64,000 nucleotides of DNA, taken from positions 283,501 to 347,500 of the forward strand of contig JACEFZ010021772.1 of the NCBI GenBank assembly GCA_014155875.1, given 5' to 3'. A program made the position numbers and the translations under genes. The number at the start of each line of letters is the position of its first letter. The first letter of the stretch is position 1. The notes under the pieces were generated by a model that saw only the letters and a list, made by a program, of their open reading frames with translations, searched no databases and was not told the DNA's origin. Shown one piece after another: positions 37,201-40,745 of this stretch. Source of the DNA: Cepaea nemoralis (lineage: Eukaryota; Mollusca; Gastropoda; Stylommatophora; Helicidae).

Positions 37201-37831
37201 ACATTCTAGACGGTATAACACAGTATAACAATGTCAACATTTTAGAAAATAGAACAATGTCAACATTCTAGACAGTATAACAATGTCAATATTCTAAACA
37301 CTATAAAGTATAACAGTGTCAACAATCTAGACAGTATAACAATGTCAACATTCTAGACAGTATAACAATGTCAACATTCTAGACTGTATAACAATGTCAA
37401 CATTCTAGATAGTATAACATTGTCAACATTCTAGACAGTAGAAGGTTTTCATTCTAGATAATAGAAGAATGTCAACATTCTAGACAATAGAACAGTGTCA
37501 ACATTCTAGACAATAGAACAGTGTCAACATTCTAGACAATAGAACAGTGTCAACATTCTAAATACCAGACAACATTCTTGTCTCTAGACAATTGAAGAAT
37601 GCAGGGATTGCAGTAAGTGACTTGAACTGATTTCTGTCAGGCCTACTGTTGTTTGAGTTCACACATTCTAGAGCCAACTGCCTGTTGATAATATTGCTGT
37701 CTTTATCTTCACCAGGGGAGATCCAGACCAAGGGAGTCTGCGCACCGCTGGCCATGGAGACTTATCAGCCAATTCTTCAAAGACTAAAGAAAGAAGGTAT
37801 ATATGCCACAGAGACAAATGAGCTGCTGTAA
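1084..37831 (+). CDS. AASS: Alpha-aminoadipic semialdehyde synthase (LKR/SDH), 3' sixteen exons, frame-disrupted
   Basis: AASS is the bifunctional mitochondrial enzyme of lysine breakdown. Its N-terminal LKR half condenses lysine with 2-oxoglutarate to saccharopine. Its C-terminal SDH half splits saccharopine to glutamate and aminoadipic semialdehyde. Exons seen: 1084-1358, 1737-1848, 3395-3454, 5883-5953, 10520-10641, 11154-11284, 13228-13339, 15016-15124, 17230-17307, 18422-18485, 19403-19570, 23766-23861, 31701-31816, 35271-35359, 35911-36087, 37716-37831. Family-typical segments are [13 protein letters not shown] (LKR), GAGYVSGP (Rossmann turn opening SDH), [37 protein letters not shown]. 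Phases match at all junctions. Three exons need frame corrections (see findings); with them the product is 628 residues, about the last two thirds of a roughly 930-residue family. All junctions are GT-AG. Whether it is a working gene, a broken allele or an assembly artefact cannot be decided from one sequence. Confidence 0.93.
1561..1662 (+). mobile_element. Short 3' fragment of an RNase H-bearing LINE
   Basis: The segment resembles the last coding part of the LINE fragment at 22258-22770: both run ...ctggc(c/t)(a/g)ttga...tatgggaatatcct(g/a)agtgc. It is about 100 bp, 5' truncated and non-coding now, and lies in the intron between exons a and b. Confidence 0.5.
1737..1848 (+). CDS. AASS: AASS exon b
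   Basis: Acceptor cttttgcag, donor gtaagc. 112 bp completes the split AG|C serine codon and ends in phase 0 after IEEM. It encodes [20 protein letters not shown] and then [17 protein letters not shown], typical of the end of the LKR domain. Confidence 0.93.
1857..2035. repeat. 43-bp minisatellite, about 4 imperfect copies
   Basis: The unit is of the form atataaagtagtacagaata followed by tggttcattgttgg. It begins just downstream of the exon b donor. Confidence 0.75.
2133..2517. repeat. 59-bp minisatellite, about 6 copies
   Basis: The unit contains gatggacaagtgagaaattg and ctagctgtagtaacagt. Two units carry the same short internal deletion (ttgatgactgc reduced to tattgc), suggesting higher-order duplication of blocks. 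Confidence 0.85.
2690..2830 (-). ncRNA. Hammerhead ribozyme-like remnant (possible Penelope-like element end)
   Basis: Read on the minus strand, about 2773-2812 shows a perfect 5-bp hairpin GATTC-TTA-GAATC directly followed by GAAACGTC. This matches the stem II, GAAA and GUC cleavage-site layout of the minimal hammerhead ribozymes known from Penelope-like retroelements. The other core strand, expected as CTGANGA, is only TTGACAA. It is probably decayed. I see no reverse transcriptase beside it. Confidence 0.35.
2869..3050 (+). mobile_element. 3' end fragment of an RTE-like LINE
   Basis: A short frame reads [20 protein letters not shown] followed by [10 protein letters not shown]. This is the conserved C-terminal W(A/F)GH-x-GRP-x-RW segment that follows the reverse transcriptase in RTE and CR1-like LINEs. 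It is 5' truncated and mutated. Confidence 0.6.
3395..3454 (+). CDS. AASS: AASS exon c
   Basis: A 60-bp exon, phase 0 at both ends, acceptor cctacag, donor gtaagt. It encodes the 20 residues [20 protein letters not shown]. The SPVV(K/R) end aligns with the LKR/SDH linker of animal AASS. It is shortest and least conserved, but frame and both splice sites fit. Confidence 0.85.
3500..3700. repeat. Polypyrimidine (TCC/TTC) low-complexity tract
   Basis: Almost pure pyrimidine on the + strand for about 200 bp, giving open frames of leucine/serine on one strand and arginine/glycine/glutamate on the other. These are composition artefacts. A tCAGCATCAAT motif recurs at 3546 and 3691, so part of the tract is duplicated. 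Confidence 0.85.
3905..4200 (+). mobile_element. RTE-like LINE 3' fragment with (GAT)n tail
   Basis: Degenerate copy of the C-terminal end seen intact near 58613 on the minus strand: HVMR-like, [12 protein letters not shown], then GYLSGL-like and a terminal gatgatgatgatt tail at 4188-4200. Several stop codons. Its closest match in the window is 54085-54350. Confidence 0.6.
4206..4366. repeat. Two-copy direct repeat of about 84 bp
   Basis: The segment tcctgtagtgttctctgg...gcaagtt(a/g)tggcgtctctcagatgg appears twice in tandem. No coding signal is convincing. Confidence 0.7.
4865..5548. mobile_element. piggyBac-like MITE, 684 bp, TTAA target duplication
   Basis: The element begins CCCTTTACTGGGCAGACG and ends, read inward from the other side, CCCTTTAAAGGGTGAAACG. 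It is bounded by TTAA at 4861-4864 and 5549-5552. The CCCTTT terminus and TTAA target duplication are defining for piggyBac. The terminal repeats are only roughly inverted past the first six bases. The left TTAA joins ...cttatgggcata and the right TTAA joins atgtgacgtgg, so it entered a TTAA inside the 27-bp minisatellite that continues at 5553. It keeps a transposase N-terminus relic. Confidence 0.82.
5225..5311 (-). pseudogene. piggyBac transposase N-terminal relic (28 codons)
   Basis: Minus-strand frame starting at ATG 5311, reading [20 protein letters not shown] and closing at TAA 5225. An acidic serine/aspartate-rich start with an F-x-GF motif is typical of piggyBac transposase N-termini. 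The rest of the transposase is missing, so the element must be non-autonomous. The match is by pattern only. Confidence 0.45.
5549..5669. repeat. 27-bp minisatellite containing TTAA in each unit
   Basis: About 4.5 copies of ttaaatgtgacgtggcttat plus gggcata. Every unit begins with TTAA, the obligatory piggyBac target. The first half-unit lies left of the MITE (4845-4864). Confidence 0.9.
5670..5735 (+). mobile_element. Tiny RTE-like LINE C-terminal fragment
   Basis: A frame reads [17 protein letters not shown], close to LERTIMEGYMPGKRGRG in the better preserved minus-strand copy at 58606-59978. Only about 65 bp are recognisable. Confidence 0.6.
5883..5953 (+). CDS. AASS: AASS exon d
   Basis: Acceptor cttttgtag, donor gtgagt. 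71 bp encodes [20 protein letters not shown] and ends with two bases of a glutamine codon completed in the next exon. It belongs to the linker between reductase and dehydrogenase halves. Confidence 0.92.
6248..7913 (-). mobile_element. GAA-tailed non-autonomous retroelement, complete copy 1
   Basis: The element lies in reverse. Its 3' end is at the left, a cttcttctt run that is (GAA)n on the minus strand. Its 5' end is at the right with cccccgatgtgtctccacc on the minus strand. It is flanked by the 10-bp duplication gcattgtttt at 6238-6247 and 7914-7923. It aligns along its length with the + strand copy at 54569-56223. It has no reverse transcriptase, only short frames. Two related modules of about 400 bp lie inside (about 6430-6740 and 7010-7320). 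A purine tail with variable target duplications means target-primed reverse transcription by a LINE. Confidence 0.85.
7924..8337. other. Intronic stretch, nothing recognised
   Basis: AT-rich unique sequence between the GAA-tailed element and the next minisatellite. No frame, repeat or RNA gene is convincing. Confidence 0.6.
8338..8420. repeat. 28-bp minisatellite, 3 copies
   Basis: Unit gtgctgggtggactgagatg followed by gtggcatg, three near-identical copies. Confidence 0.85.
8491..9200. repeat. 41/42-bp minisatellite, about 17 copies
   Basis: Unit gggcatatgatgaatgttag plus ttagtcacagttccaactt and a variable end, tca or taca. The 41- and 42-bp length variants are interspersed in short runs, as expected from unequal exchange of blocks. 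Confidence 0.93.
9412..9560 (-). mobile_element. SINE family A body, partial, reverse orientation
   Basis: The minus strand reads the family A body: gagactcctgggagtcatcg, gctttgtgcggtgctttc, ggaaagagactgagccatg. The tRNA-like head is absent or too diverged to see. Confidence 0.65.
9561..10519. other. Intron with a degenerate repeat
   Basis: Mostly unique. Between about 10025 and 10215 a degenerate unit (ccagagatat...tgagaat(a/c)agacat) recurs four times with variable spacing. The end of the stretch (tgttttatgcag) is the acceptor of AASS exon e. Confidence 0.55.
10520..10641 (+). CDS. AASS: AASS exon e (start of SDH, NAD-binding turn)
   Basis: 122 bp, donor gtgagt. It encodes [20 protein letters not shown] then [33 protein letters not shown] is the beta-strand/glycine-loop of the SDH Rossmann fold (GxGxxxG). 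It ends with one base of the next codon. Confidence 0.95.
10810..11000. repeat. Two-copy tandem repeat of about 95 bp
   Basis: Two diverged copies share agattgaatattgtgattcccactga / aataatattgtaattctcactga in parts and agatctgcagaagt(a/c)a(a/g)gtcattg. Confidence 0.65.
11154..11284 (+). CDS. AASS: AASS exon f, carrying a 7-bp tandem duplication that breaks the frame
   Basis: Acceptor aattctccag, donor gtgagt. In frame from exon e it encodes [20 protein letters not shown] and LMDLGPNFD, then hits TGA at 11241. GGACCTA occurs twice in a row (11221-11227 and 11228-11234). With one copy the frame reads through as [16 protein letters not shown], which fits the family and gives the phase the next exon needs. 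Confidence 0.88.
11480..11980. repeat. Degenerate minisatellite with gttcagtatatggtttct
   Basis: Some ten imperfect units containing gttcagta(t/a)(a/g)tggtttct and g(g/a)aagat(c/t)ttgaat. Spacing varies between about 45 and 65 bp. Minus-strand open frames here follow from the repeat. Confidence 0.6.
11981..12440. mobile_element. hAT-like MITE, 460 bp, 8-bp target duplication
   Basis: Terminal inverted repeat CACTGGTTCTCAAC / GTTGAGAACCAGTG, bounded by the 8-bp duplication atgtataa at 11973-11980 and 12441-12448. CAGTGGTTCTCAA-type ends with 8-bp duplications are characteristic of hAT elements. Interior is G-rich with no transposase. A second member is at 45455-45840. Confidence 0.9.
12471..12716 (+). 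mobile_element. SINE family A, full-length copy
   Basis: tRNA-derived head with box A (TGGCGAAGTGG) and a canonical box B (GGTTCGATTCC), then a body ending gtcgacttttaaacgag plus T-run. Target duplication tatcttgtcatga at 12458-12470 and 12717-12729. It sits only 30 bp from the hAT MITE end. Confidence 0.92.
12730..13227. other. Intronic stretch, nothing recognised
   Basis: AT-rich sequence between the family A SINE and the acceptor of exon g. No repeat unit or coding signal stands out. Confidence 0.6.
13228..13339 (+). CDS. AASS: AASS exon g, one extra base
   Basis: Acceptor cctttccag, donor gtaagt. The exon opens [11 protein letters not shown], then the conserved continuation [20 protein letters not shown] is found only one base out of register. 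A single extra base around 13257-13259 (gaggttCgcc) explains the shift. Without correction the frame reaches TAA at 13333-13335 before the donor. The corrected exon ends with two bases of an alanine codon. Confidence 0.88.
13609..14016 (+). mobile_element. SINE family C, full-length, with LINE-like 3' end
   Basis: Head gactgagtggtctccaggta then gtccgccttgagtgctgaag and box B GGTTCAAGCCC. The tail is ctaaactaactaaactaaac. Imperfect target duplication tacgcctcagat (13597-13608) / tgcgcctcaaat (14017-14028). The last 55 bp before the tail, cggagcacttatgg...tgatccgtcgactaa, match the 3' end of the LINE at 33430-35240. This suggests that LINE machinery copies this SINE. Confidence 0.85.
14095..14400 (-). 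mobile_element. Decayed LINE C-terminal fragment, reverse
   Basis: In minus-strand translation a broken frame contains [13 protein letters not shown], resembling the H-x-MRxxKLExxVxxGK segment near the end of RTE-like LINEs such as 53000-53600. Multiple stops. Confidence 0.4.
14467..14745 (+). mobile_element. SINE family B copy
   Basis: tRNA-like head with box B-like GGGGTTCAACTCC, then aaaatgttgacttttcgttc, gacttggggatgtaaattat and aagtacctc, ending near ttaagttcaaagagagcgta. The same order recurs at 19757-20190, defining the family. Confidence 0.75.
15016..15124 (+). CDS. AASS: AASS exon h
   Basis: Acceptor ctgtttctag; the donor is the weak gttggt. 109 bp completes alanine and encodes [20 protein letters not shown] then [22 protein letters not shown] is highly conserved in the saccharopine-binding part of SDH. 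Confidence 0.95.
15125..16110. repeat. 19-bp minisatellite, about 40 copies, split by a SINE
   Basis: Unit gttcattattccacaatct with many variants, starting immediately at the exon h donor. A family A SINE interrupts it at 15412-15655. All three + frames are partly open because the unit lacks stops. Confidence 0.92.
15412..15655 (+). mobile_element. SINE family A inserted into the 19-bp minisatellite
   Basis: Nearly identical to 12471-12716, with box A TGGCGAAGTGG and box B GGTTCGATTCC. Target duplication tttattatttc at 15401-15411 and 15656-15666, which is itself minisatellite sequence. Confidence 0.93.
16266..16440 (+). mobile_element. tRNA-derived SINE-like sequence
   Basis: Box A-like tggtctggtggttagtatct and box B-like ctgggttcatccccca at tRNA spacing, then a non-tRNA body. 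A cloverleaf does not close, so this is read as a SINE rather than a tRNA gene. Confidence 0.5.
16477..17037 (-). mobile_element. Decayed mariner element, 561 bp, TA target duplication
   Basis: Terminal inverted repeats of about 23 bp match at 20 positions around GGGCTTCAAATGAAAA, bounded by TA at 16475-16476 and 17038-17039. Minus-strand translation retains two blocks of mariner transposase: [19 protein letters not shown] from the N-terminal helix-turn-helix region, and [20 protein letters not shown] from near the third catalytic residue. The middle is deleted and frames are broken, so it is inactive. Confidence 0.85.
17230..17307 (+). CDS. AASS: AASS exon i, one extra base or shifted acceptor
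   Basis: The conserved body [20 protein letters not shown] is in frame from 17240. The family carries V-T-S just before it, and GTA ACT TCA sits right there after a first acceptor (gaacag, exon start 17230), followed by one surplus G at 17239. Either the exon starts at 17230 with a one-base insertion, or it starts at 17240 after acttcag and lacks three residues. Donor gtgagt. Confidence 0.85.
17308..18129. other. Intron, mostly unrecognised
   Basis: Short frames exist on both strands around 17390-17670 but I cannot assign them. At 17870-17965 a tRNA-like pair (aggctaacactgcagccttg and AGGGTTCGAGTTC) suggests a decayed SINE head. Confidence 0.4.
18130..18300. repeat. 23-bp minisatellite, about 7 copies
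   Basis: Unit catatggtatgtgtgggtag plus tct, with gagaaat variants. Confidence 0.88.
18422..18485 (+). CDS. AASS: AASS exon j
   Basis: 64 bp, acceptor gcttatcacag, donor gtaatc. It completes serine and encodes [20 protein letters not shown] and Q. SW-x-P-x-GVLMNVM is conserved in SDH. Ends in phase 0. Confidence 0.95.
18495..18715 (-). mobile_element. RTE-like LINE 3' end, reverse
   Basis: On the minus strand it matches the terminal part of the copy at 23905-24535: tagatggcttggccacatgg, ctctagtgatcgtgtgaggtgg, then a tail of catcatcatg read as (GAT)n. Non-coding remnant. Confidence 0.6.
19215..19390. repeat. 33-bp minisatellite, about 5 copies
   Basis: Unit tatattggttttctagtcgt plus gtaatgtttactt. 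It ends within 15 bp of the acceptor of exon k. Confidence 0.88.
19403..19570 (+). CDS. AASS: AASS exon k (SDH core)
   Basis: 168 bp, phase 0 at both ends, acceptor acccttgcag, donor gtaagc. It encodes [20 protein letters not shown] then [35 protein letters not shown] is among the most conserved SDH stretches. Confidence 0.96.
19757..20190 (+). mobile_element. SINE family B copy split by a nested GAA-tailed insertion
   Basis: Head gcatggccgaatggataaga at 19768, body and end as in 14467-14745. The head and body are separated by the insertion at 19834-19973. Confidence 0.75.
19834..19973 (-). mobile_element. 5'-truncated GAA-tailed element (140 bp) nested in a SINE
   Basis: Its left end is cttcttctgcgttcatccag, matching the 3' end of the element at 6248-7913. 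It is flanked by the 11-bp duplication atagagggttc (19823-19833, 19974-19984). 5' truncation plus target duplication is the signature of target-primed reverse transcription. Confidence 0.85.
20196..21790. repeat. 44-bp minisatellite, about 36 copies
   Basis: Unit ccagcaatctccctgtggga plus ggttttgtatcctaccagtg and ttgc. The unit has no stop codon in any + frame and 44 is not a multiple of three, so all three frames stay open for more than 500 codons. Variant bases (ctcgctg, gcggg, ggtatt) are spread along the array. Confidence 0.96.
21830..22000 (-). mobile_element. SINE-like remnant related to family C, reverse
   Basis: The minus strand reads gtggctcagaggtgtccgcc then tcaggtgctgaagttgccag, similar to the family C head at 13620-13680. 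Body is unclear. Confidence 0.45.
22225..22254. repeat. (GT)n microsatellite
   Basis: About 14 uninterrupted GT units. Confidence 0.95.
22258..22770 (+). mobile_element. LINE fragment with RNase H domain
   Basis: Frame from about 22258 reads [35 protein letters not shown] and LAGNASLGG. These are RNase H motifs (catalytic D in TDSRS, PGH-x-GV-x-x-NE-x-AD). A frameshift near 22600 leads into [20 protein letters not shown]. It is 5' truncated and related to the LINE at 33430-35240. Confidence 0.8.
22830..23310. repeat. 37-bp minisatellite, about 13 copies
   Basis: Unit gatccactgactcatgcatc plus tggtatccaatcttctt. Confidence 0.92.
23311..23765. other. Intronic stretch, nothing recognised
   Basis: Unique sequence between the 37-bp array and exon l. 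It ends in the pyrimidine-rich acceptor tttgtttgtctccag. Confidence 0.6.
23766..23861 (+). CDS. AASS: AASS exon l
   Basis: 96 bp, phase 0 at both ends, donor gtgagt. Encodes [20 protein letters not shown] and [12 protein letters not shown]; the ending with TW before the next segment matches animal SDH. Confidence 0.93.
23905..24535 (-). mobile_element. RTE-like LINE, 5'-truncated, reverse
   Basis: The 3' end is at the left with a catcatcatc tail ((GAT)n on the minus strand). Minus-strand frame 24229-24535 reads [20 protein letters not shown], then [20 protein letters not shown]. This is the region after the YADD box of reverse transcriptase, as at 53000-53600. Frame then breaks. Confidence 0.7.
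25513..26111 (-). repeat. LTR of the Gypsy-like element (3' LTR)
   Basis: 599 bp, with ends TGTCA...TGACA. It is preceded by the 5-bp target duplication ccgag (25508-25512), and the copy ccgag recurs at 27698-27702. On the minus strand the LTR is immediately preceded by a purine tract, (G)n then AGAA, so the element reads leftward and this is its 3' LTR. Confidence 0.9.
26112..27090 (-). mobile_element. Internal part of a deleted Gypsy-like LTR retrotransposon
   Basis: Only about 980 bp separate the LTRs, against several kb in an autonomous element. The left edge is a run of about 25 C (polypurine tract on the coding strand). The only coding relic is a protease-like frame at 26366-26986. No reverse transcriptase or integrase remains, so it would depend on another element. 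Confidence 0.82.
26366..26986 (-). pseudogene. Retropepsin-like fragment of the LTR element
   Basis: A 206-codon minus-strand frame contains [14 protein letters not shown] (aspartic protease D-T-G with flanking hydrophobics) and about 55 residues later [12 protein letters not shown], the DL(L/I)IGN closing motif of Gypsy-type proteases. Upstream gag and downstream polymerase are absent. The second half is threonine/glutamine-rich linker-like sequence. Confidence 0.7.
27091..27697 (-). repeat. LTR of the Gypsy-like element (5' LTR)
   Basis: About 607 bp. It differs from the other LTR by a handful of substitutions, an 8-bp duplication in the tcgttctatcgttct region, and an altered first two bases (CA for TG). 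The near identity indicates recent insertion. Confidence 0.9.
30360..30600 (+). repeat. About 101-bp direct repeat, 2.4 copies
   Basis: The segment gcatgaaatggaatattgct ... gtgtgggcttcataaaa(a)ggtggaaaagt is repeated. Its gcgaatccatta(t/c)gtgg...aaaagc part resembles the stretch near 55145-55220 of the GAA-tailed element, so it is probably LINE leader sequence. Confidence 0.7.
30601..31445 (+). mobile_element. LINE 3' fragment (post-RT region)
   Basis: Frames with stops read [20 protein letters not shown], then ETWTV...[20 protein letters not shown], and [20 protein letters not shown]. This is the same architecture as the near full-length LINE on the minus strand at 48932-52906. It ends with [13 protein letters not shown] coding and a tcatcatcattcttgatgg tail. 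Confidence 0.75.
31545..31690. repeat. 31-bp minisatellite, about 4 copies
   Basis: Unit aactggtaaaacccatgtta plus tacaatcttct. It ends 15-20 bp before the acceptor of exon m. Confidence 0.85.
31701..31816 (+). CDS. AASS: AASS exon m
   Basis: 116 bp, acceptor atggtcaacag (weak pyrimidine tract), donor gtaggt. Encodes [20 protein letters not shown] then [18 protein letters not shown] and two bases of the next codon. LKD-x-x-L-x-KLGGD fits the SDH C-terminal alpha domain. Confidence 0.93.
31825..32895. repeat. 34-bp minisatellite, about 14 copies, split by an insertion
   Basis: Unit caacagttgtaatgtgaggt plus taactatactgtac. Copies lie on both sides of the 590-bp insertion 31891-32480, which divides one unit. 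Confidence 0.9.
31891..32480. mobile_element. Solo-LTR candidate, 590 bp, 5-bp target duplication
   Basis: The segment starts TGTCTTAAAG and ends TTATGGCA (TG...CA), and is flanked by accaa at 31886-31890 and 32481-32485. No coding or terminal inverted repeats beyond the LTR-like ends. Its length is close to that of the LTRs at 25513 and 27091, but the sequence is different. An AATAAA lies on the minus strand near 32020. Confidence 0.55.
32896..33429. other. Intronic stretch, nothing recognised
   Basis: Unique sequence. The frame that runs into the LINE at 33430 opens at ATG 33278 in this flank, which is unrelated to the LINE and only in frame with it by chance. Confidence 0.55.
33430..35240 (+). 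mobile_element. 5'-truncated LINE with open RT-RNase H frame and (CTAA)n tail
   Basis: Bounded by the perfect 10-bp duplication atgtatatct (33420-33429 and 35241-35250). The copy begins within RT motif A (EDAYNRVPL) and stays open to TGA at 35213-35215, about 595 codons. Motifs: [26 protein letters not shown] (catalytic YADD), NYLGIRFD, then RNase H with [27 protein letters not shown], and [18 protein letters not shown]. The tail is gtcgactaactaactaactaac. A clean frame and perfect target duplication indicate recent insertion of a truncated copy; it cannot encode a complete enzyme because the N-terminal fingers and endonuclease are absent. Confidence 0.93.
35271..35359 (+). CDS. AASS: AASS exon n
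   Basis: 89 bp, acceptor tgtcacgcag, donor gtaagt. Encodes [20 protein letters not shown] then NYLAKRLAY and one base of glycine. W/RLGLL-D-x-x-V/I...LD-x-L-x-x-L matches the SDH C-terminal region. The LINE target duplication ends only 20 bp before the exon. Confidence 0.94.
35360..35455. repeat. 25-bp minisatellite, 4 copies
   Basis: Unit gtaagttgtgtccattccac plus ttata. The first unit begins with the genuine exon n donor gtaagt, so each unit repeats the donor sequence. Confidence 0.88.
35596..35847 (+). mobile_element. SINE family A, diverged copy
   Basis: gggagtctccatggcaatgt then box B GGTTCAATTCC and the family body through gggatacaacccagggcaat to ctcgacttttaagac. It has more substitutions than the copies at 12471 and 15412. 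Confidence 0.85.
35911..36087 (+). CDS. AASS: AASS exon o (SDH C-terminal)
   Basis: 177 bp, acceptor atgtttctgcag, donor gtatgt. Encodes [20 protein letters not shown], then [20 protein letters not shown] and [18 protein letters not shown]-x-MRH and [16 protein letters not shown] are hallmarks of the enzyme family. Ends with one base of glycine. Confidence 0.96.
36090..36735. repeat. About 30-bp degenerate minisatellite, 20 or more copies
   Basis: Unit tgtttaagaaatgtttagtc plus atggatctga with many length variants, beginning immediately at the exon o donor. Confidence 0.9.
36775..37570. repeat. 26-bp minisatellite, about 28 copies
   Basis: Unit acaatgtcaacattctagac plus agtata; towards the 3' end the variant caatagaacagtgtcaacat takes over. 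Confidence 0.93.
37716..37831 (+). CDS. AASS: AASS last exon p with stop codon
   Basis: Acceptor tatcttcaccag. Encodes [20 protein letters not shown], then [18 protein letters not shown], stop TAA 37829-37831. KGV-x-x-P-x-x-x-E-x-Y-x-P-I-L-x-R-L-x-x-EGI is the usual C-terminus of LKR/SDH. No clear AATAAA signal lies in the first 100 bases after the stop, so the 3' UTR end is not assigned. Confidence 0.95.
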
Positions 37832-38014
37832 ATGTACACAGCACAGGATAAATAAGTGCCTGCACAGTTATCCTCTTTGTTTATACTTCCATTTGATTTA
37901 ATGACCAGTATGACATTTGTGTGGACAGACTGTGTTGATAACTTAGAAAATTTGGTTGACATCAATCTTTTATCATCATAGATTTTTAAAAACATTATGG
38001 GGGTGATTCTAAGA

Positions 38015-39545
38015 AGAAGTTGATAAGTGAAGACAGTAGACAGAAACAGCTGGTAGATGAGGACAGTCGATAGAAGCAGCTGATAGATGAGGACAGTTGA
38101 AAGAAACAGCTGATAGATGAGGACTTTTTTTTTTGGCATATCCTATTTACAGGACATCGCTGTTAACACCAGCATTTTACTGCTGTTGCTGATGTCTTGG
38201 CAAGTTTGACGTTCAGTAGTTTGCCAATGTTTTCTGAATGACTGGCTCCCATACCAACACGTTAAAACCCCAGCACGACACATTCTTAGATGAGGACAGT
38301 TGAAAGAAACAGCTGATAGATGAGGACGGTTGAAAGAAACAGCTGATAGATGAGGACGGTTGAAAGAAACAGCTGATAATGAGGACAGTTGAAAGAAATA
38401 GATAAATGAGGGTAGTTGAAAGAAATAGATGATAAATGAAGAAGATTGAAAGAAGCAGCTGATAGATGAGGACATTGAAAGAAATTGATGTTAAATGAGG
38501 AAGGTTGAAAGAAGCAGCTGATAGATGAGGAAGATTGAAAGAAATAGATGATAGATAAGGAAGGTTGAAAGAAACAGCTGATAGATGAGGAAGATTGAAA
38601 GAAATAGATGATAGATAAGGAAGGTTGAAAGACATAAATGGTACATGAGGAAGGTTGAAAGAAATAGATGATAGATAAGGAAGGTTGAAAGAAACAGCTG
38701 ATGAAGACAGTTGAAAGATATAGATGAGGAAGGTTAAAATAAATAGATGATAGTTAAGGAAGGTTGAAAGACATATATGATAGATGAGGAAGGTTGAAAG
38801 ATATAGATGGTAGAAGAGAAAGGTTGAAATAAAAGATGATAGATGAGGAAGGTTGAAAGAAATAGATGAGAAAGGTTGAAAGAACCAGCTGATAGATGAG
38901 GAAGGTTGCAAGAAATATATGAAAGTTTAAAGAAACAGCTGATAGATGAGGACAGTTTAAAGAAACAGCTGAGAGATGAGGACAGTTGAAAGAAGCAGCT
39001 GATAGATGAGGAAGGTTGAAAGAAATAGATGAAAGTTTAAAGAAACAACTGAGAGATGAGGACAGTTGAAAGAAGCAGCTGATAGATGAGGAAGGTTGCA
39101 AGAAATAGATGAAAGTTTAAAGAAACAGCTGAGAGATGAGGCCCTAGGTTGAAAGAAGCAGCTGAGAGATGACAGTTGAAAGACACAACTGAGAGATAAA
39201 GACAGTTTAAAGAAACAGCTGATAGATAGGACAGTTGAAAGACATAACTGATAGATAAAGACAGTTGAAAGAAACAGCTGAGAGATGAGGACAGTTGAAA
39301 GAAACAGCTGAGAGATGAGGACAGTTGAAAGACACAACTGATGATAAAGACAGTTGAAAGAAACAGCTGATAGATGAGGACAGTTGAAAGACATAACTGA
39401 TAGATAAAGACAGTTGAAAGAAACAGCTGAGAGATGAGGACAGTTGAAAGAAGCAGCTGAGAGATGAGGACAGTTGAAAGAAACAGCTGATAGATGACAG
39501 TTGAAAGACACAGCTAGTAGATGAGGACAGCTGAAAGAAATAGTT
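38015..39545. repeat. About 30-bp minisatellite downstream of AASS, roughly 48 copies
   Basis: Unit gaggacagttgaaagaaaca plus gctgatagat, interspersed with gaggaaggtt and gagagat variants. A non-repeat insert of about 150 bp lies at 38128-38283. Minus-strand frames full of LSAVSFNCPH-like repeats are by-products. It probably lies in the 3' UTR or just beyond. Confidence 0.92.
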
Positions 39546-39554
39546 AATAAAGAG

Positions 39555-39830
39555 CAACTATGTCAGCATTGCTAGCACAGTGGCTGTGATGTTTTCCTGC
39601 CGGCCAGTGGTTCAAATCCCCCATTAAAGCAGATTTTTAAAAAAAAAATTTGGTCAACACAGCATAATATGGGAACCAGGAAATGTCCTGGAATCAAGTC
39701 AGCGGGTGTGATTGTGACCACATCACCCACTGAGTGCTGATTGGGTTATAAACAGGTGGGACTAGCACCATATACCCAGTACAGCTGGTGGCGGGTACAA
39801 GGGTTTGTTACTGTTCCTGTACAAGCATGT
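39555..39830 (+). mobile_element. SINE family D copy (without array)
   Basis: tRNA-like head agcacagtggctgtgatgtt with box B GGTTCAAATCC, then ttaaagcagatttttaaa, accaggaaatgtcctggaat, ccacatcacccactgag and actagcaccatatacccagt. It serves as the reference for the two family D copies that carry arrays at 43690 and 61447. Confidence 0.75.
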
Positions 39831-40740
39831 ACCAGGGCAACTGCACCTTGCTGTATTTATAATACAGATCGTGTGTGCATCTTTGAGTAAGCCAAATCTT
39901 TGAGAATGGGGAGTCCACATCTATTAGAATCTGTACTCTTCATCATTGTCATAATTCAGATCTTTGAGAACAGGATCATGCAAATCTTTGTTAGAACAAT
40001 ATTTAATCCTAATCGTTTAGAATTTTATTAACATCCTTTTCTATCTTTCTATATGAAAGGATAGTCTCAATTTGACGTTAAAAATGACTAATGAAAATCA
40101 CACAGAAAATTACAGTTGGGCAAAAGTGAGAAGATTAACTATGTGTAGCTCAATATGAAACAGGGTACTAATGACCTCATTTATATCTGCTTTTTCTTCT
40201 ATAACATTTGGTAGTTAATGTTAGGTACCTGCATTTCGTTTCTTTTTTAAATTTCTTTTTAAACATTTTCTTCTTTTTCTTCTTCGTTCGCATTGAGACC
40301 TCCACATTAATTTCTCTGATAAAAGCGGTAGTTAGTTTTAAGTATTTTTACATGTAATAATTGTTGTTACAAATCTTCTGCTGATGTTATCTTGTAAATG
40401 ATATTATTTTACTGTAATTTTTATCTAAAATATTAGCTATTTTCTCATGTATACTGACAGTTTTACCCATTCTTTAACTGAGCAGATGGCCATGACTTGA
40501 TAAGTTCTCCCTACGTAACTGAAATACCTTTCTTACGTTCAACAAATATGTGATATCACTTTGATCCCTTTTAGATTGTAACGAGATACATTGTGTCTGT
40601 GATCATTCCAGATAGTGGGATTTTAATTATTCATGCTATCATGACTTTATATCATGCCTCCTAGATCAGCACTATCATCATGCGCCACACCTGGTGGCTT
40701 AGATGATCTGTGGTCAAACAAGTCATCACCAGTTAGTCTC
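39831..40740. other. Downstream flank, nothing recognised
   Basis: AT-rich unique sequence of about 900 bp after the SINE. I see no frame, repeat array or transposon ends. It could be part of a long 3' UTR but nothing shows this. Confidence 0.5.
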
Positions 40741-40745
40741 AGAAA

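Noticed and set aside
38143..39557. Minus-strand frames of LSAVSFNCPH type
   Set aside because: Products of the 30-bp array downstream of AASS; no signal peptide, domain or splice structure.
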